A stretch of DNA of 64,000 bases from Adiantum capillus-veneris (GCA_014529385.2 CM043969.1:28908946-28972945); one strand, 5' to 3'. Positions 35,333-48,737 are shown, counted from the first letter of the stretch. Program-made: numbers and translations. The notes: a model not told the origin generated them from the sequence alone.

Positions 35333-37049
35333 TGGCAGTGATAGCCGTTTTTCGGCTCTTTGTAATTGCCACAGTGAGTTACCTCACCCTACCAAAATCA
35401 CCCAAACACTGTGGCTATCCCTACCATTTCACTGTACATAGGCGTGCGTGAGTCACGGGACTTTTCCCATATCTTCTTAAAAAACCCTCAATTAGCTAGT
35501 CATTGGGCTAGTTGAGCCAAAAAAATTAAAAAATTAAAAAAATATAAGTATATTATGGCCCATGCGTATGTAAATATTTCTTTGTATATAGGGCCTAAAT
35601 AAAAGATTTTTTCATAATTATTTTGGTATTTATTTAAATATTTCTACCTAGGTGTGTGTTATTTATGCTCTGTACATTGCCTCACCATTACCACAATTTT
35701 TTCTTACCATTTTTCATACTCTTTATTCCATATAGAAATATTTTCATGTAAGTTTCTCTTATATTTGGTGTAACTCCACCCCAACAAAATTCCAAAAAAA
35801 CTAGTTTTATTTATGTGTATATTTTTTCACTATTGTGATTTTTCCCTTCCTACATCTATTTTGTTTTTTTTTCTAAAAAATTAGAACACCAAAAATATTT
35901 ATCTTTTTATGGTAGCCTCATAATGAGAGAGATTTCTTTTGACCCCTTTATATTTTTTTCACTTATATTATTTATATTTGACATGTACATATTTTTTAGA
36001 CCCCTCAATATTTGATTTTCTTAGTTGTACTATTCACTTATATCATGATCTCAACAATATCTTCAATTATAGACCTACCAAATAAGGTCAAGGGTAGGTG
36101 GCATGCATACATGCACTATGGAGGGCTCACTCTTGGAGGTATTCAAAAGAATCATCCAAAGAAGGACCCCACAAGGACCTTGTGCAGTGGAAAAAAACGG
36201 TCGGTTTTGCTGAATTTTTAAAGTTCACTTGCTCTCCGAATTTGAAAAGGTGATACAAACAAAAGTTGTAGCTCGTGGGCTGAACTTTTGCCTCAAAGTT
36301 TTTCATATTTTTTTGAGCTACGAGCTGTGAGCTATGATTTTATTAGTGGACCCCAGTTTTCCCATGCTATGCAGCCACACTCTCTCTTCCACTTTATCAT
36401 TTTCCTCTTTCACACACACTTCTCCACTCATCATCCCCACCTCTCTCACCACTCCTCTCTGTACCCTACTCACCTTCTCCTCAACCTTGAAGAATAAGAG
36501 AAACCATGGTGAACTCATACCTCCCACACACAATTCCATTCCAAAATTGACCACCTAGTCTCATTTTTCCTCCTCCAAATTACCCATATCTATCAAAAAA
36601 ACCACAAAATTCAGCCTCTTCTCTTAAAAGACAGCATCATGGTGGTTGATTACTCAGCTTCAATTACCTTGTCTCTCAAGGAAGGTCAAGAGTGGAGAAA
36701 AAATGTACCGTCAAAGCTAGTGGACCGTCAACAAGCGTCAAAATTGGACCTACTCAAGACACTTGGAGCATCAACCTTGTAAGAAATCCACCTTTTCTTA
36801 CCTCTTAAGAGTTTTTCTTCCTTATTTGTATCCTACATGGATACTCCCATTGTAAATATCCAGTTCCATGTGTAAATTAATACTAACTCTACTAACACTA
36901 ACCCACTATGAAAAGTCCTATCACCTCCATTTCTCTCCTCTCTCTTTCCCCACCAACTTCTTGATAATTCCAAGCAAAAGAAATTAGATAAATTGCTGAA
37001 AATCTAACCCAACCATGGTTAGAGGAGTAACCCTAGCCTTCAAAATTGC

Positions 37050-37056
37050 TATAAAA
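37050..37056 (+). promoter_or_regulatory. TATA box of 5' LTR
   Basis: TATAAAA within GCTATAAAAGGAGG, the only canonical match in a GC-balanced part of the LTR. It is conserved in all three LTR copies in the window. Promoter role is inferred. Confidence 0.7.
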
Positions 37057-37716
37057 GGAGGGTGTAGCTAGCACAAAAGGGGGAGCCATAAGCAAGAGCA
37101 CTATGCTATAGCTTGAGAAGCCAAGCTCAACCTCTCTAGAAGGAGCTCTTGAGTGGAAGCTCATTGTCTTATGCATGTGCATGTGTTGTAATAGGGGATT
37201 AGCAAGGGAACTCTATGCCATTGTAAGAGAGAGAGAGTGATCATTCAATTGAGAGTACGAAATCTATCATTTCTCCTACTAGTGTAAGCCCAACATTTGC
37301 TGAATCAAGGAGGGTGGATTTGGACTAAGCTTGGATACTTTGTCTCCCTTCCAACGTGAAGTAATGGACAACAATGATGCGTAAGTGTCTTGGTGTTTTT
37401 TGTTAAGTTCTTGATAGCTTGTCTCTGGTGTTGTCATCAATCTAGCCATAAATCCCACATACTGTAAGAGGGCGACAGGGTGGAGAGGACTCCCCTGGCC
37501 TTAAGACAGTGATTGGGGTAGCTTTTCTTGTGATGTGTTGTGGTGAAATTTACGCAAGCTATGTTGAACAAATACTAATCTCACTTTGATTTGTCATGAC
37601 AGATTTGTAAGGAGGTATTAATGCAACAAGCACCCCCTCCCCCTTTCTCTCTCTTTCTTACATATATAATTGTGTTTGCTTGATCATTGCCGATACGTTT
37701 CAAAGCAGCCCGAGCA

Positions 37717-37720
<4 letters not shown>

Positions 37721-37800
<80 letters not shown>
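37721..37800 (+). repeat. (CT)n microsatellite in 5' LTR
   Basis: 40 CT units downstream of the TATA box, probably transcribed. Confidence 0.95.
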
Positions 37801-37802
<2 letters not shown>

Positions 37803-37977
37803 GCGTCCTAGTTCGCATCCAAAACTAGGCGGTGCCCCAAATGTGTGTAGGGTTAGGTTGCGGGTTTGTGTGTTTGTTTGTTGTTTTTTCCAACCCCAAC
37901 CCAATTGAGCAGCACGGGAGCCTTGAAGGGTGTCTAGAGGTTGCTCTTCTTGTTGCCCGCCCCGGACCGCCTCAAAT

Positions 37978-37994
37978 TGGTGCCCCCACTGAGG
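37978..37994 (+). other. primer-binding site of the Tat-type element
   Basis: TGGTGCCCCCACTGAGG, three bases after the LTR end. It is the same class as in element H, and differs from the usual Athila/Tat type at 58057 in this window. Confidence 0.75.
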
Positions 37995-38419
37995 AAGGCT
38001 TGTGTATTTTTGTGTAGAATCAACCTTTAGCATAGTCAAGTAGTTTGCATGAATCAACCTTAGTTTGGACGTCTATATTTTTGTTTATTTTTAAGCATTA
38101 GGTCATGCAAAGACCATAGATAATGGCCCAGGAATAGAGGTTTTCCCCTTCCATTTCACTCCACACATTAGAATAAACATTGCAATTAGTAGGAAAATCC
38201 ATTTTCAACAACGTATGGTGTTCATGTTTGGTGCCCAAAGAGTAGGAGAAATTCTCGCATCACCAAACCCTGTCATCCTACCTCTTATTGATTATCATAG
38301 GTCGTTTGATGTGAATATCTTTATTTTGTTGTAGAATAGATTGCAAGCTAGAAAACATTATTGTGTAAATCTTTTTAAGAAAGAAAAACAAAAACGGGTG
38401 TCACTTTGAAATCAATTCA

Positions 38420-39271
38420 ATGGAAAGCCAACGCCAAATGTCTGGGTATCCTCTTTTCTTTGGAGAGCCTGGAGAGGATGCAGAATTATTTTTAGCGAAT
38501 TTCAAGATGTCTTGCCGTATCAAGAGGATAATAACTGATCAAGAACGTGTAGAAATGTTTGAGGTGGTCCTTAGGAAAGATGCTAGCACTTGGTTTGACT
38601 CTTTGCCTGAGGAAGTTAAGGGGAATTACACAGAAGTTTTGAATCGTTTCAAGAAATACTTCTTTGATCCCCAAAACACTCAAAAATTATGGCAAGACAT
38701 TGTTTCTCATAAGCAAAAAGACTTAGATGACTACTACTTGTACAAGCAAGAGTTTCTACGTCTTTGGGCTCTATGGATACGAAATGTTGCTAACCCTGGT
38801 GATGGTGCAGAATTTCTAAAGAAGGAGAGGTTCATAGCCGGACTCTTTCCTGACCTTAGGGTAAAAGTTGAGGCGGGTGCACCTGCTACCTTTGATGCAG
38901 CTGAAACTAGGGCTGCTGAGAAATATAGAAAACTCAAGTCCTTAAGGGGAGAGGTTCCAATAGAAGGTCTTAGACCCAAAGGTAAGTCACAAGCATCAAC
39001 ATCGAGGGAGCTTCCTGAGGTAACAGCGGAAGTAATTGAGAAGTTAAACGAATCTTTAAGCAGCTTGTCAATTCACCTTGCACAAGCTGTAGGTCCAAAG
39101 GGACAAGCAAAGAAGTCTGAAGAGCGAGATCCACGACCTAGGAGAGTCTTGCAATGTTGGAATTGCGGAGAGTCTGGACATGAGATGTATAATTGTCCTT
39201 GGCCCCGTGGAGAGCTAGGGAGACCTAACATGAATTACCCAGTGATGAATGCAGGAGAAGGAGCTGGTTAA
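38420..39271 (+). CDS. Tat-type gag
   Basis: The 283-residue frame begins MESQRQMSGYPLFFGEPGED. The central domain includes RKDASTWFDSLPEEVKG and YLYKQEFLRLWALWIRN, which fits a Ty3 retrotransposon gag domain forming the particle. Near residues 244-258 the motif CWNCGESGHEMYNC is a CCHC zinc knuckle that binds element RNA. After the TAA stop at 39269 the same frame stays coding-like for about 90 bases, and a frameshift near 39360 leads into pol, so gag and pol were once one frame or linked by shifting. The start is the first ATG after a 445-bp leader. Confidence 0.9.
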   Translation: MESQRQMSGYPLFFGEPGEDAELFLANFKMSCRIKRIITDQERVEMFEVVLRKDASTWFDSLPEEVKGNYTEVLNRFKKYFFDPQNTQKLWQDIVSHKQKDLDDYYLYKQEFLRLWALWIRNVANPGDGAEFLKKERFIAGLFPDLRVKVEAGAPATFDAAETRAAEKYRKLKSLRGEVPIEGLRPKGKSQASTSRELPEVTAEVIEKLNESLSSLSIHLAQAVGPKGQAKKSEERDPRPRRVLQCWNCGESGHEMYNCPWPRGELGRPNMNYPVMNAGEGAG

Positions 39272-39364
39272 CAACCAAGGCTTCTACAAAGGCCAAATGG
39301 ACCAAGACCACCTCCACAAGGGGTAGAAGGAGTTCCACCTTTGCGAGATCCAAATGTGCATGTG

Positions 39365-41517
39365 GTAGAGGTGACATTGAGCATGGCCGAGGAAAAGGTA
39401 AAGAGAAAGAGGTTGTCCCATCACAGAGTGACCATGGACAAGGCAAGAAGGCAAAGGAGACCAAGGAAGCTAAGAGGACTCGACGTCGTATCAATCTCCA
39501 AGACTTCCCTCTTGGACATGGTATGGCTCCATACAACCTGTTGGAAGACATGCGAGGTAAGGGTCCTGATATCTCATGGCCTCAGTTTCTTGCATTATGC
39601 CCACAAGTTAGGAGGGATTTAACAAAGGCAGTTAGCACTAGGAGAAAGGTAAAAGAGAGTTTTCCTGTTGTAAAAATTGCACATGCTGAAATGAACGAGG
39701 ATATTACACCTGTGCTAGATTGTTACATAAAACGAAGATTGGTTAGGAAAGGTCTAGTGGATGGGGGTGCACAAATTTGCATCATGACAGAAGGGCTCAT
39801 GCAAAGACTAGGCATACACATCCATGAGACACCTGAAATCAAAGTGAAAATGGCAAACAATAGCAAGGCTAGGTGCGTAGGCATTTGTAAAAATGTTTTT
39901 GTGGAGGCCTTTGGCATTAAGAAAGCGGTGGATTTTTATGTTATGTCAACCAAGGGAAGTGGTTATCCATTTATCCTAGGAAGACCATGGCTAATGAAAA
40001 TGCGAGCTTTGCAGGATTGGGAGAGTGGGAAATTAATTTGCAGGAATGACAATCATAAGAAGGTTGTCTTTGACATGAAGGAGCAACGCCAAGAGGAGCT
40101 CCATGAAGAATCATCTCAAAGTGAGACGGAAGAAGGTTGGACCGATAGCACTTCAGAAGAAGAAAGTAGCGGCAGCATTACTGAAGAGGAGTCTTCCATC
40201 GAAGTCATGGGGGTAAGGTTTAAGCCAAGCAACCAAGAGACCTCTTGTCAAGGCTTGGAGGAGGTAGGTCCTCAAGAGAACGAAGGTGTTCAAGATGAAG
40301 GGATGCTGGAAGGTATTCTATCAACAACACTTACAAAGGATGAAAGAGAGGAGTTCAAATGTGTGCTAAGGAAATTTCCTAGGATTTTTGCTAAAGACTA
40401 CACCGATGTGCGTGGAGTAGATGCTGTTCAACACAAAATTGAGTTGAAGCCAGAGGCCACACCTAAGGCTCAGAAGCTACGAAGGCTAGGAGTCATCAAG
40501 GAGCAGGTTTTACTCAAGGAGGTAAGAAAGCTTCTAGCAGCAGGTTTCATTTATCCAGTGGAGAATTCAGAGTGGGTCTCTCCCGTTGTTGTCACTCCTA
40601 AGAAAAACGGAAAGTGGAGGGTGTGTGTGGATTATCGTCCACTCAATGAGGCAACAAAAAGAGATCACTTTCCCCTCCCATTTCAGGATGAGATACTAAA
40701 TGAGGTAGCTGGTCATGAGAAGTACACTGTGTGTGATGGCTACTCAGGCTACTTTCAAATAGGTATCGCATTGGAAGATCAGTTGAAAACAACCTTTATC
40801 ACTCCTTGGGGTTGTTATGCTTTTAGAGTCATGCCATTTGGTCTGACAAATGCTCCTGCAACATTCCAATGTTTCATGAACATGGTGTTTCAAGCATTCT
40901 TTGGAAAGTCAATTAGGGTGTTCATTGATGATTTCTGCATTTATAGCTCAAAATCATTGCATCTACAAAGGGTAGAAGAAGGTTTAAAGAAGCTCTACGA
41001 CATGGGAGGTCAACTCAACCCCGACAAGTGCCACATAGGTGAGGATGAAGTGATCTTGCTCGGTCACAAGGTTTCCTATAAAGGCATTGAGGTGGATCCT
41101 TCAAAGGCAAAGGCTCTTATTGAGCTCCCATCACCGAAGAGTCTTAAGGAGGTCATCTCTTTCATTCAGAAGGTGAAGTATATGTCACGCTTCATTCACT
41201 TAGCCTCGGAGTTGCTTCATCCTTTGCAAAAGTTGACACAAAAAGTAGAATTTGCATGGTCTGATGAGCTTGAAGAGTATTTTTGTAACATTAAAGTCAT
41301 TTTGTCAGAGCTACCAACACTCATGCCTCCTTGTTGGGAGTACACATTCTTTGTTAGCTCTAGTGTTGGAAGGGAAACAATTGGTGCTGTGTTGCTACAA
41401 CAAGATCCCCACAGTACAAGGATGCGACCCATCTACTTTGCTAGTAGGGTCATGAATGCTTTGGAGAGAGATTACACAGAAGCAGAACTCATGATGCTTC
41501 TCTCATGTTTGCGGTGA
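39365..41517 (+). pseudogene. Tat-type pol, first part: protease, reverse transcriptase, RNase H
   Basis: The open stretch from 39523 gives 664 residues, and coding resemblance extends upstream to about 39365. Protease: LVDGGAQICIM near residue 79 (D-G-G-A in place of D-S/T-G-A) with FILGRPWLM near 150. Reverse transcriptase: VTPKKNGKWRVCVDYRPLN near 359, FQIGIALEDQLKTTF, PFGLTNAPATFQ near 440, and FIDDFCIY near 467, where FIDD takes the place of YxDD. RNase H follows with IGAVLLQQ and YFASRVMNALERDYTEAELM. The frame ends in TGA at 41515 and a one-base shift is needed to go on in the next frame. The C-terminal 'active' RNase H is thus truncated. Confidence 0.9.
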
Positions 41518-43664
41518 GAAAGTTTAGATCCTACCTGCTACCAAAACCTTTGGTAATTCTCACTGCAAAAAATTTGTTCCCTTGGGTGTCATCTCAAATG
41601 AATCTTAGTACTTGGATCTCAAAGTGGATTATGGAGTTGCAAGAGTTCCAATACTCTTTCAAGGTAGAAGATAGTGTGCGTGCACAATTGGCAGGGATTC
41701 TCACTTATAGGGTACATGAGAAGGAAATTAAGGTGCCTCAAGTAAAGACCCTACCATTGCCACCACCAAAAAGTATTCCCAATGCTTTTACCTTGTTCTT
41801 TGATGGAGCTTTTCGATGAGCCACAGGGAAAGCAGGGGGAGGGCTAGTGTTGCTCAACCCAAGTGGAGAGGTGGTCATGAAAGAGAAGGTCAATCTACCA
41901 GGTTCAACTAGCAACAATGAAGCAGAATACGACACACTACTTCATGGTTTGAAGATGTGCATTGGCCAAGGGATAAAACGTCTCATGGTAAAGGGAGATG
42001 CACTTCTCATTGTTAAACAGATTTTAGGCATTTGGGCATGCAAGAATGAAAGCTTAAGGACAAAAGTTCATGCCATTCGTAAGATGTTTAATCAGTTTGA
42101 AGAAGTGCAACTATATCATATTCCGAGGAAACAAAATGAAGATGCCGATTTACTCGCACAACAAGCAGTTACATGTGTTGAGAGAGAAGTGCAGGTCATC
42201 ATGGTGGCAACAACTGTCAAGCAACCGAGATACCAGGGATTGGAGTCATTGGCTCCCATTATTGGCTACATTTTGGAGGGTGAGTTTCCACAAGACTTCA
42301 CGAAGGCTCAGAAGAGGAGACTCATGAAGAAGGCAAGTTTCTATCTCTTCCTTGAAGGCTCCCTCTATCAAATAGGGAAGGATCAAGTGTGCAGAAGAGT
42401 ACCAACTATCGAGGAAATTCCAGCCATTCTAAAAGGTTTGCATGAAGAGGCATGTGGTGGTCATTTTGCCCAAGAATCAACTGTGAAGAAGATTTTGCTT
42501 GCGGGGTATGTTTGGCCAAGCTTGCATGTGGATGTTCAACATTGGTGTAAAAGCTGTCACAATTGTCAGATAAATGGAAATAGAAGGTTGGTGCATGGCC
42601 CGAGGCAAATAGTGCTTGCAAATGGACCCTTTGAAAAGTGGGGCATTGATGCTACGGGTCCTCTGCTTAGGACAAAAAATGGTAAACTCTACATTCTAGT
42701 GGCTGTAGACTATATGACTAGGTGGGTGGAAGCACAAAGTGTGGCAAAGGTAAATGAGAGGACAGTGAGCAAATTCGTCTACACTCACATTTGTTGTAGA
42801 TTTGGCACACCTTTGGAGATTGTTTCTGATAATGGTCCGGGGTTTAGAAAGGGATTGCTCACAGAAGTCTGTGAAGAACTTCACATTCTACATCGTCACA
42901 GTACACCATACTACCCACAGTCAAATGGTTTGGTGGAGAAGGCTAATGGTGTCATTGTAGGAATCATTAGAAAGATGGTGAAAAACAAGACAAAGTTGTG
43001 GGATGACTTCTTGGATGGTGCCTTGTGGGCGTATCGAACCACATATAGGGAAGCCACGGAATTCACACCATTTCACTTGGTCTATGGTCAAGAGGCTTTG
43101 CAGCCTATCGAGCTCAACATTCCAACAATGCGACTTCATGGCAAAGGAGCACAAGATGATCAAGGGGTATGGATGGACCGACTTCTTACCTTAGCTGAGC
43201 TTGAGTGGAAAAGAGAAGCAGCATACGAGTGCTATAAGAGAAAAGCCACACAGACAAAGGAGAAGCTTGACAAGAAACTGAAGGACAAAGGCATCAATGA
43301 AGGAGATCTTGTGCTAAGGTATGACAATCGACTCGATAATCGTTTTGATGCCAAATTTGACACAAGATGGCAGGGGCCATACATAGTCAAGAAGGCTTTC
43401 AATTCTAGTTACTATCAGCTTATGGACTTGAATGGTAAAGAGCACTCCAGGAAGGTAAACGGGTATCGCTTGAAGCCCTATTTGAGTCGCCTTCTACCAA
43501 AGGATCTACCAAAGATCTGTCCAAAGGCCGCTGTCTCATGTAAGTATTGTTACATGAAGCATGAGTGTAACTCCAGCCAAAATTCTGAGGGGCCAAACAA
43601 TGAAGATCTCGTCAAGGACTCTGAAGCACTCTCTTTGGAAAAGATGCTTTATGATGGTACATGA
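41505..43664 (+). pseudogene. Tat-type pol, second part: second RNase H and integrase
   Basis: After the shift at about 41510 the frame runs FRSYLLPKPLVILT and then, past one TGA at 41817 (a CGA-to-TGA type change), a second RNase H: FFDGA, then NNEAEYDTLLHGLKM, KGDALLIVK and PRKQNEDADLLA. This is the extra RNase HI of the Tat lineage. Integrase follows: zinc finger (HEEACGGHFA and CKSCHNC), catalytic Asp in GIDATGPLL (about 42640), Asp in SDNGPGF (about 42830), Glu in VEKANG (about 42935), and a GPY-like RWQGPYIVKKAF near 43370. The long 605-residue frame ends at 43664. Confidence 0.9.
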
Positions 43665-43679
43665 ATATACCATCATCCA

Positions 43680-43688
43680 GGGGGAGGG
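43680..43688 (+). other. polypurine tract
   Basis: GGGGGAGGG ends 4 bp before the 3' LTR start at 43693, where plus-strand DNA synthesis would start. Confidence 0.8.
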
Positions 43689-45404
43689 CTAATGATAGCC
43701 GTTTTTCGGCTCTTTGTAATTGCCACAGTGAGTTACCTTACCCTACCAAAATCACCCAAACACTGTGGCTATCCCTACCATTTCACTGTACATAGGCGTG
43801 CGTGAGTCACGGGACTTTTCCCATATCTTCTTAAAAAACCCTCAATTAGCTAGTCATTGGGCTAGTTGAGCCAAAAAAATTAAAAATTTTAAAAAATATA
43901 AGTATATTATGGCCCATGCGTATGTAAATATTTCTTTGTATATAGGGCCTAAATAAAAGATTTTTTCATAATTATTTTGGTATTTATTTAAATATTTCTA
44001 CATAGGTGTGTGTTATTTATGCTCTGTACATTGCCTCACCATTACCACAATTTTTTCTTACCATTTTTCATACTCTTTATTCCATATAGAAATATTTTCA
44101 TGTAAGCTTCTCTTATATTTGGTGTAACTCCACCCCAACAAAATTCCAAAAAAACTAGTTTTATTTATGTGTATATTTTTTCACTATTGTGATTTTTCCC
44201 TTCCTACATCTATTTTGTTTTTTTTTTCTAAAAAATTAGAACACCAAAAATATTTATCTTTTTATGGTAGCCTCATAATGAGAGAGATTTCTTTTGACCC
44301 CTTTATATTTTTTTCATTTATATTATTTATATTTGACATGTACATATTTTTTAGACCCCTCAATATTTGATTTTCTTAGTTGTACTATTCACTTATATCA
44401 TGATCTCAACAATATCTTCAATTATAGACCTACCAAATAAGGTCAAGGGTAGGTGGCATGCATACATGCACTATGGAGGGCTCACTCTTGGAGGTATTCA
44501 AAAGAATCATCCAAAGAAGGACCCCACAAGGACCTTGTGCAGTGGAAAAAAACGGTCGGTTTTGCTGAATTTTTAAAGTTCACTTGCTCTCCGAATTTGA
44601 AAAGGTGATACAAACAAAAGTTGTAGCTCGTGGGCTGAACTTTTGCCTCAAAGTTTTTCATATTTTTTTGAGCTACGAGCTGTGAGCTATGATTTTATTA
44701 GTGGGCCCCAGTTTTCCCATGCTGTGCAGCCACACTCTCTCTTCCACTTTATCATTTTCCTCTTTCACACACACTTCTCCACTCATCATCCCCACCTCTC
44801 TCACCACTCCTCTCTGTACCCTACTCACCTTCTCCTCAACCTTGAAGAATAAGAGAAACCATGGTGAACTCATACCTCCCACACACAATTCCATTCCAAA
44901 ATTGAACACCTAGTCTCATTTTTCCTCCTCCAAATTACCCATATCTATCAAAAAAACCACAAAATTCAGCCTCTTCTCTTAAAAGACAGCATCATGGTGG
45001 TTGATTACTCAGCTTCAATTAACTTGTCTCTCAAGGAAGGTCAAGAGTGGAGAAAAAATGTACCGTCAAAGCTAGTGGACCGTCAACAAGCGTCAAAATT
45101 GGACCTACTCAAGACACTTGGAGCATCAACCTTGTAAGAAATCCACCTTTTCTTACCTCTTAAGAGTTTTTCTTCCTTATTTGTATCCTACATGGATACT
45201 CCCATTGTAAATATCCAGTTCCATGTGTAAATTAATACTAACTCTACTAACACTAACCCACTATGAAAAGTCCTATCACCTCCATTTCTCTCCTCTCTCT
45301 TTCCCCACCAACTTCTTGATAATTCCAAGCAAAAGAAATTAGATAAATTGCTGAAAATCTAACCCAACCATGGTTAGAGGAGTAACCCTAGCCTTCAAAA
45401 TTGC

Positions 45405-45411
45405 TATAAAA
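45405..45411 (+). promoter_or_regulatory. TATA box of 3' LTR
   Basis: TATAAAA, copy of the one at 37050. From here transcription could run out of the element into the sequence to the right. Confidence 0.6.
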
Positions 45412-46069
45412 GGAGGGTGTAGCTAGCACAAAAGGGGGAGCCATAAGCAAGAGCACTATGCTATAGCTTGAGAAGCCAAGCTCAACCTCTCTAGAAGGAG
45501 CTCTTGAGTGGAAGCTCATTGTCTTATGCATGTGCATGTGTTGTAATAGGGGATTAGCAAGGGAACTCTATGCCATTGTAAGAGAGAGAGTGATCATTCA
45601 ATTGAGAGTACGAAATCTATCATTTCTCCTACTAGTGTAGGCCCAACATTTGTTGAATCAAGGAGGGTGGATTTGGACTAAGCTTGGATACTTTGTCTCC
45701 CTTCCAACGTGAAGTAATGGACAACAATGATGCGTAAGTGTCTTGGTGTTTTTTGTTAAGTTCTTGATAGCTTGTCTCTGGTGTTGTCATCAATCTAGCC
45801 ATAAATCCCACATACTGTAAGAGGGCGACAGGGTGGAGAGGACTCCCCTGGCCTTAAGACAGTGATTGGGGTGGCTTTTCTTGTGATGTGTTGTGGTGAA
45901 ATTTACGCAAGCTATGTTGAACAAATACTAATCTCACTTTGATTTGTCATGACAGATTTGTAAGGAGGTATTAATGCAACAAGCACCCCCTCCCCCTTTC
46001 TCTCTCTTTCTTACATATATAATTGTGTTTGCTTGATCATTGCCGATACGTTTCAAAGCAGCCCGAGCA

Positions 46070-46169
<100 letters not shown>

Positions 46170-46343
46170 ACGCGTCCTAGTTCGCATCCAAAACTAGGTG
46201 GTGCCCCAAATTTGTGTAGGGTTAGGTTGCGGGTTTGTGTGTGTGTTTGTTGTTTTTTCCAACCCCAACCCAATTGAGCAGCACGGGAGCCTTGAAGGGT
46301 GTCTAGAGGTTGCTCTTCTTGTTGCCCGCCCCGGACCGCCTCT

Positions 46344-46527
46344 GCAGTGTGAGTCTGTACAGGTGCTTTGTGGAGTGCAATAGAGTCGTTGTTGCCTCCC
46401 GTGCTGTTGTTTCCCCTTCCCCCTTCTCTTTCTCCTGCTTTCATGTTTCTCCTCGGTGTCGGCTGTGTGGAAGTGTGTGCCCCACCGGACCGATGGTGTT
46501 TTGAGTGAGAGAGTGAGATTGAGTGGC

Positions 46528-46558
<31 letters not shown>

Positions 46559-46596
46559 GGGTGGAGACAAACAGTGGTAGTAGCTGTGCCTTGTGT
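46344..46596 (+). repeat. 3' LTR fragment of element H
   Basis: Matches 29565-29800 with few changes. One difference is a TG run of about 14 units (46527-46556) where the left LTR has GTGTGCGCGTGT. The copy is cut off at 46596 by element Y. Confidence 0.7.
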
Positions 46597-47654
46597 TGTG
46601 AGGTCCCTACCCCGTCGTCTCAAACGACGGATCTGATGGTAAACCTGGTGGCCACTAGATCTACAGTGGAAGCAAACAAAGTGGTTTATGGTTCATCTAG
46701 CGGACGATCTCTCATCACAAAGTGAATCGAGTTCGAGCCTACAAGCATCGAGATCTAGTTCCACCCCTCAGGGGAAGCATGTCTAATTAATTATCGGTCC
46801 TAAAACCCACCTTCCAAGAGGAGAGAAGTCTCGAGTGATTTTTTCCCCATAGCTTTTAGAGGCATGTACACTTGAAACTTTTTCTCTCTAAGGGCAATGA
46901 GTAATACTAGCGTCAACTTATAGAACTATGGGGACGGAGAGTTCCCCACCAATCGGGACCACCCTTCTCATAGGCATTGGCAACCTGAGCCAATCAAGCC
47001 CCCACTTTCCACCCCATACTCACACTTCCTTTGTTACCTAATTACTACCACAATGGTTGTTCAACACAAAAGTTCATTGATTAGTTTCCGATTCACAAGT
47101 TCCTTAATATAGCCCTTCAACCAGTATTGCAAAGAGGCACCAAGACAGTAATTCTAGTATAAATTCTACTCAAACTTATTCATTAAAATTCCAATGTTCT
47201 GGAGGTACAACATCCCCCCTCAACCGAAAGTTTACTTCTCCCGTTGTCGCCTAGCTGCCCATACAACTAGGTATGTCCACCGCTTAACCAACAGTCGTGG
47301 ACTTCCCACCGCATAGAACACAAGACGTGGGTTCCCACCGCTTAACCAACAGACGTGGGTATCCACCACTTAACTAGCAGTCATGGATTCAAGAGCCCTT
47401 AACTAGGAACTTTACCCCCTGTGATGATCAAGAGGGGGTTAGGACTAGTATCAACATTGGAAATAGAAATGAACATGCCGAGCTAAATTTTTCCTATCAA
47501 ACATTCTTTCCTATCTCAAACAGTATATCCAACAATCATTCTTTCCTACTTGGAAATTAAAATATATTTCAATTCAAATGCTGTGATCTCCATTGGATTT
47601 CTCCAACATGTTTAGGGATATGTTCTTTCCTAACTTATCGAATGCAATGTTAAA

Positions 47655-47828
47655 TTAAGCAAAACTTAAATTAAAAATGTGACCTACCTCCACAATTTCC
47701 TCGTCATTGCTCCGTGAGTTGGCCGGTACTTGGTTGACCATGGGAGCTTTTCCCTTCCCATTCGTGTTGCTTGTCCCAGCCTCGCGGTCGTGGGAACCAC
47801 CGAAACGATTTCTCTTTATCGGGGCCAT
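47655..47828 (-). CDS. small frame inside LTR, candidate first exon of gag
   Basis: Starting at the ATG at 47828 the frame reads MAPIKRNRFGGSHDREAGTS and KGKAPMVNQVPANSRSNDEE, a basic, low-complexity start similar in style to gag N termini. After IVEV the sequence offers a good splice donor (AG then GTAGGT at 47687), while the internal gag (from about 50510) has no obvious ATG. The frame lies downstream of the TATA box in the minus strand. Splicing from the LTR into gag is an inference. It could also be a short frame that means nothing. Only the 3' LTR copy of it is present. Confidence 0.35.
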   Translation of the reverse strand: MAPIKRNRFGGSHDREAGTSNTNGKGKAPMVNQVPANSRSNDEEIVEVGHIFNLSFA

Positions 47829-48660
47829 ATTATACTCAGTACTTAAATTGACAACTTGGAAAAAGAAAGCTAATATTCGAGAGTAACATACGACCAAAAT
47901 GACAGATTAATTTCAATAAGCAAATCCCTTTTTACGAGAGGTTTGATTACTTCAAGACATAGAGATTTCTGATAGCACCTTACTTGTTCTATGGGAATTG
48001 GCCCTAAGGTTAATTATTTGGCCTAGGTTATTAAGAATTTCAGATTTCTACTTGATCTATTTACTAGAGATGAATTAGGCATGCTTAATCTCTTCCTAAT
48101 GCAAGTAGAGATTTGCAGATTTATCGCATGCATAGGTGAGAGGATTCCTTTTTCCTAGTGGATTAATTGTGGAATTAATTACACTAATTACATCCTAATA
48201 TTTGAACAAATTGAATCTAAACATAGCTATATAAATATTGTGTGGTAGTAGAATGAAATAGACTAACCTTATCACATTGTTGGCTTGATTCTATCATTCA
48301 TTAATTACAATGACTTAGTGAATAATTCTCTTATTGCTAATCATACATTGATCTATGATTAGGAGAGGTTAATTTTTTGCATAATTGACAATTAGAATTA
48401 AGAATGTGCAATGGAATAATCATATAGCAATTTAGAGAGTGTCTAATGAGAATTTTAACTGTGATTATGCATACTAGCAGCGGAATTATGAGAACCATAG
48501 AAGGAATTATAACATAACGTGAAATTAGCTTTATGTTACCGTAGTTTGGGCTGAATTTGAATCAATTTGCTGATCCAAAGGAGCTTCTTGTGGCGAGAAT
48601 TGGGCAACACTTCCGTCTTTTGCTCCTTCTCCAAAGGCTATGTGTGCCAGCAGCACCTCC

Positions 48661-48723
48661 CCAAGGTGTGTGTGTATATTGAATGTGTGTGTGAGCATAT
48701 ATGTGCTTGTGTGTGTGTGTGAG
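48661..48723 (+). repeat. TG-rich simple sequence
   Basis: Several short TG runs (TGTGTGTGTGTGAGCA and similar) close together just downstream of the minus-strand TATA box. Confidence 0.7.
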
Positions 48724-48730
48724 CATGCTC

Positions 48731-48737
48731 TTATATA
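48731..48737 (-). promoter_or_regulatory. TATA box of element Y LTR
   Basis: TATATAA on the minus strand inside CCTATATAAGAGC, about 650 bp from the outer end of the 2.8-kb LTR. Confidence 0.55.

Larger units (their letters stand above)
35339..37974 (+). repeat. 5' LTR of the Tat-type element
   Basis: Begins TGATAGCCGTTTTTCGGCTC (itself a small hairpin) and ends GACCGCCTCA. Contains TATAAAA at 37050 and a CT run of 80 bp at 37721-37800. The TATA box places transcription start near 37080 in the LTR, about 900 bp before its end. Confidence 0.95.

Noticed and set aside
33432-44913. Short frames of 69, 74 and 78 codons repeated three times with near identity
   Set aside because: They are inside the LTR copies of the Tat family. 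Identity reflects recent copying of the LTR, not selection on a protein.
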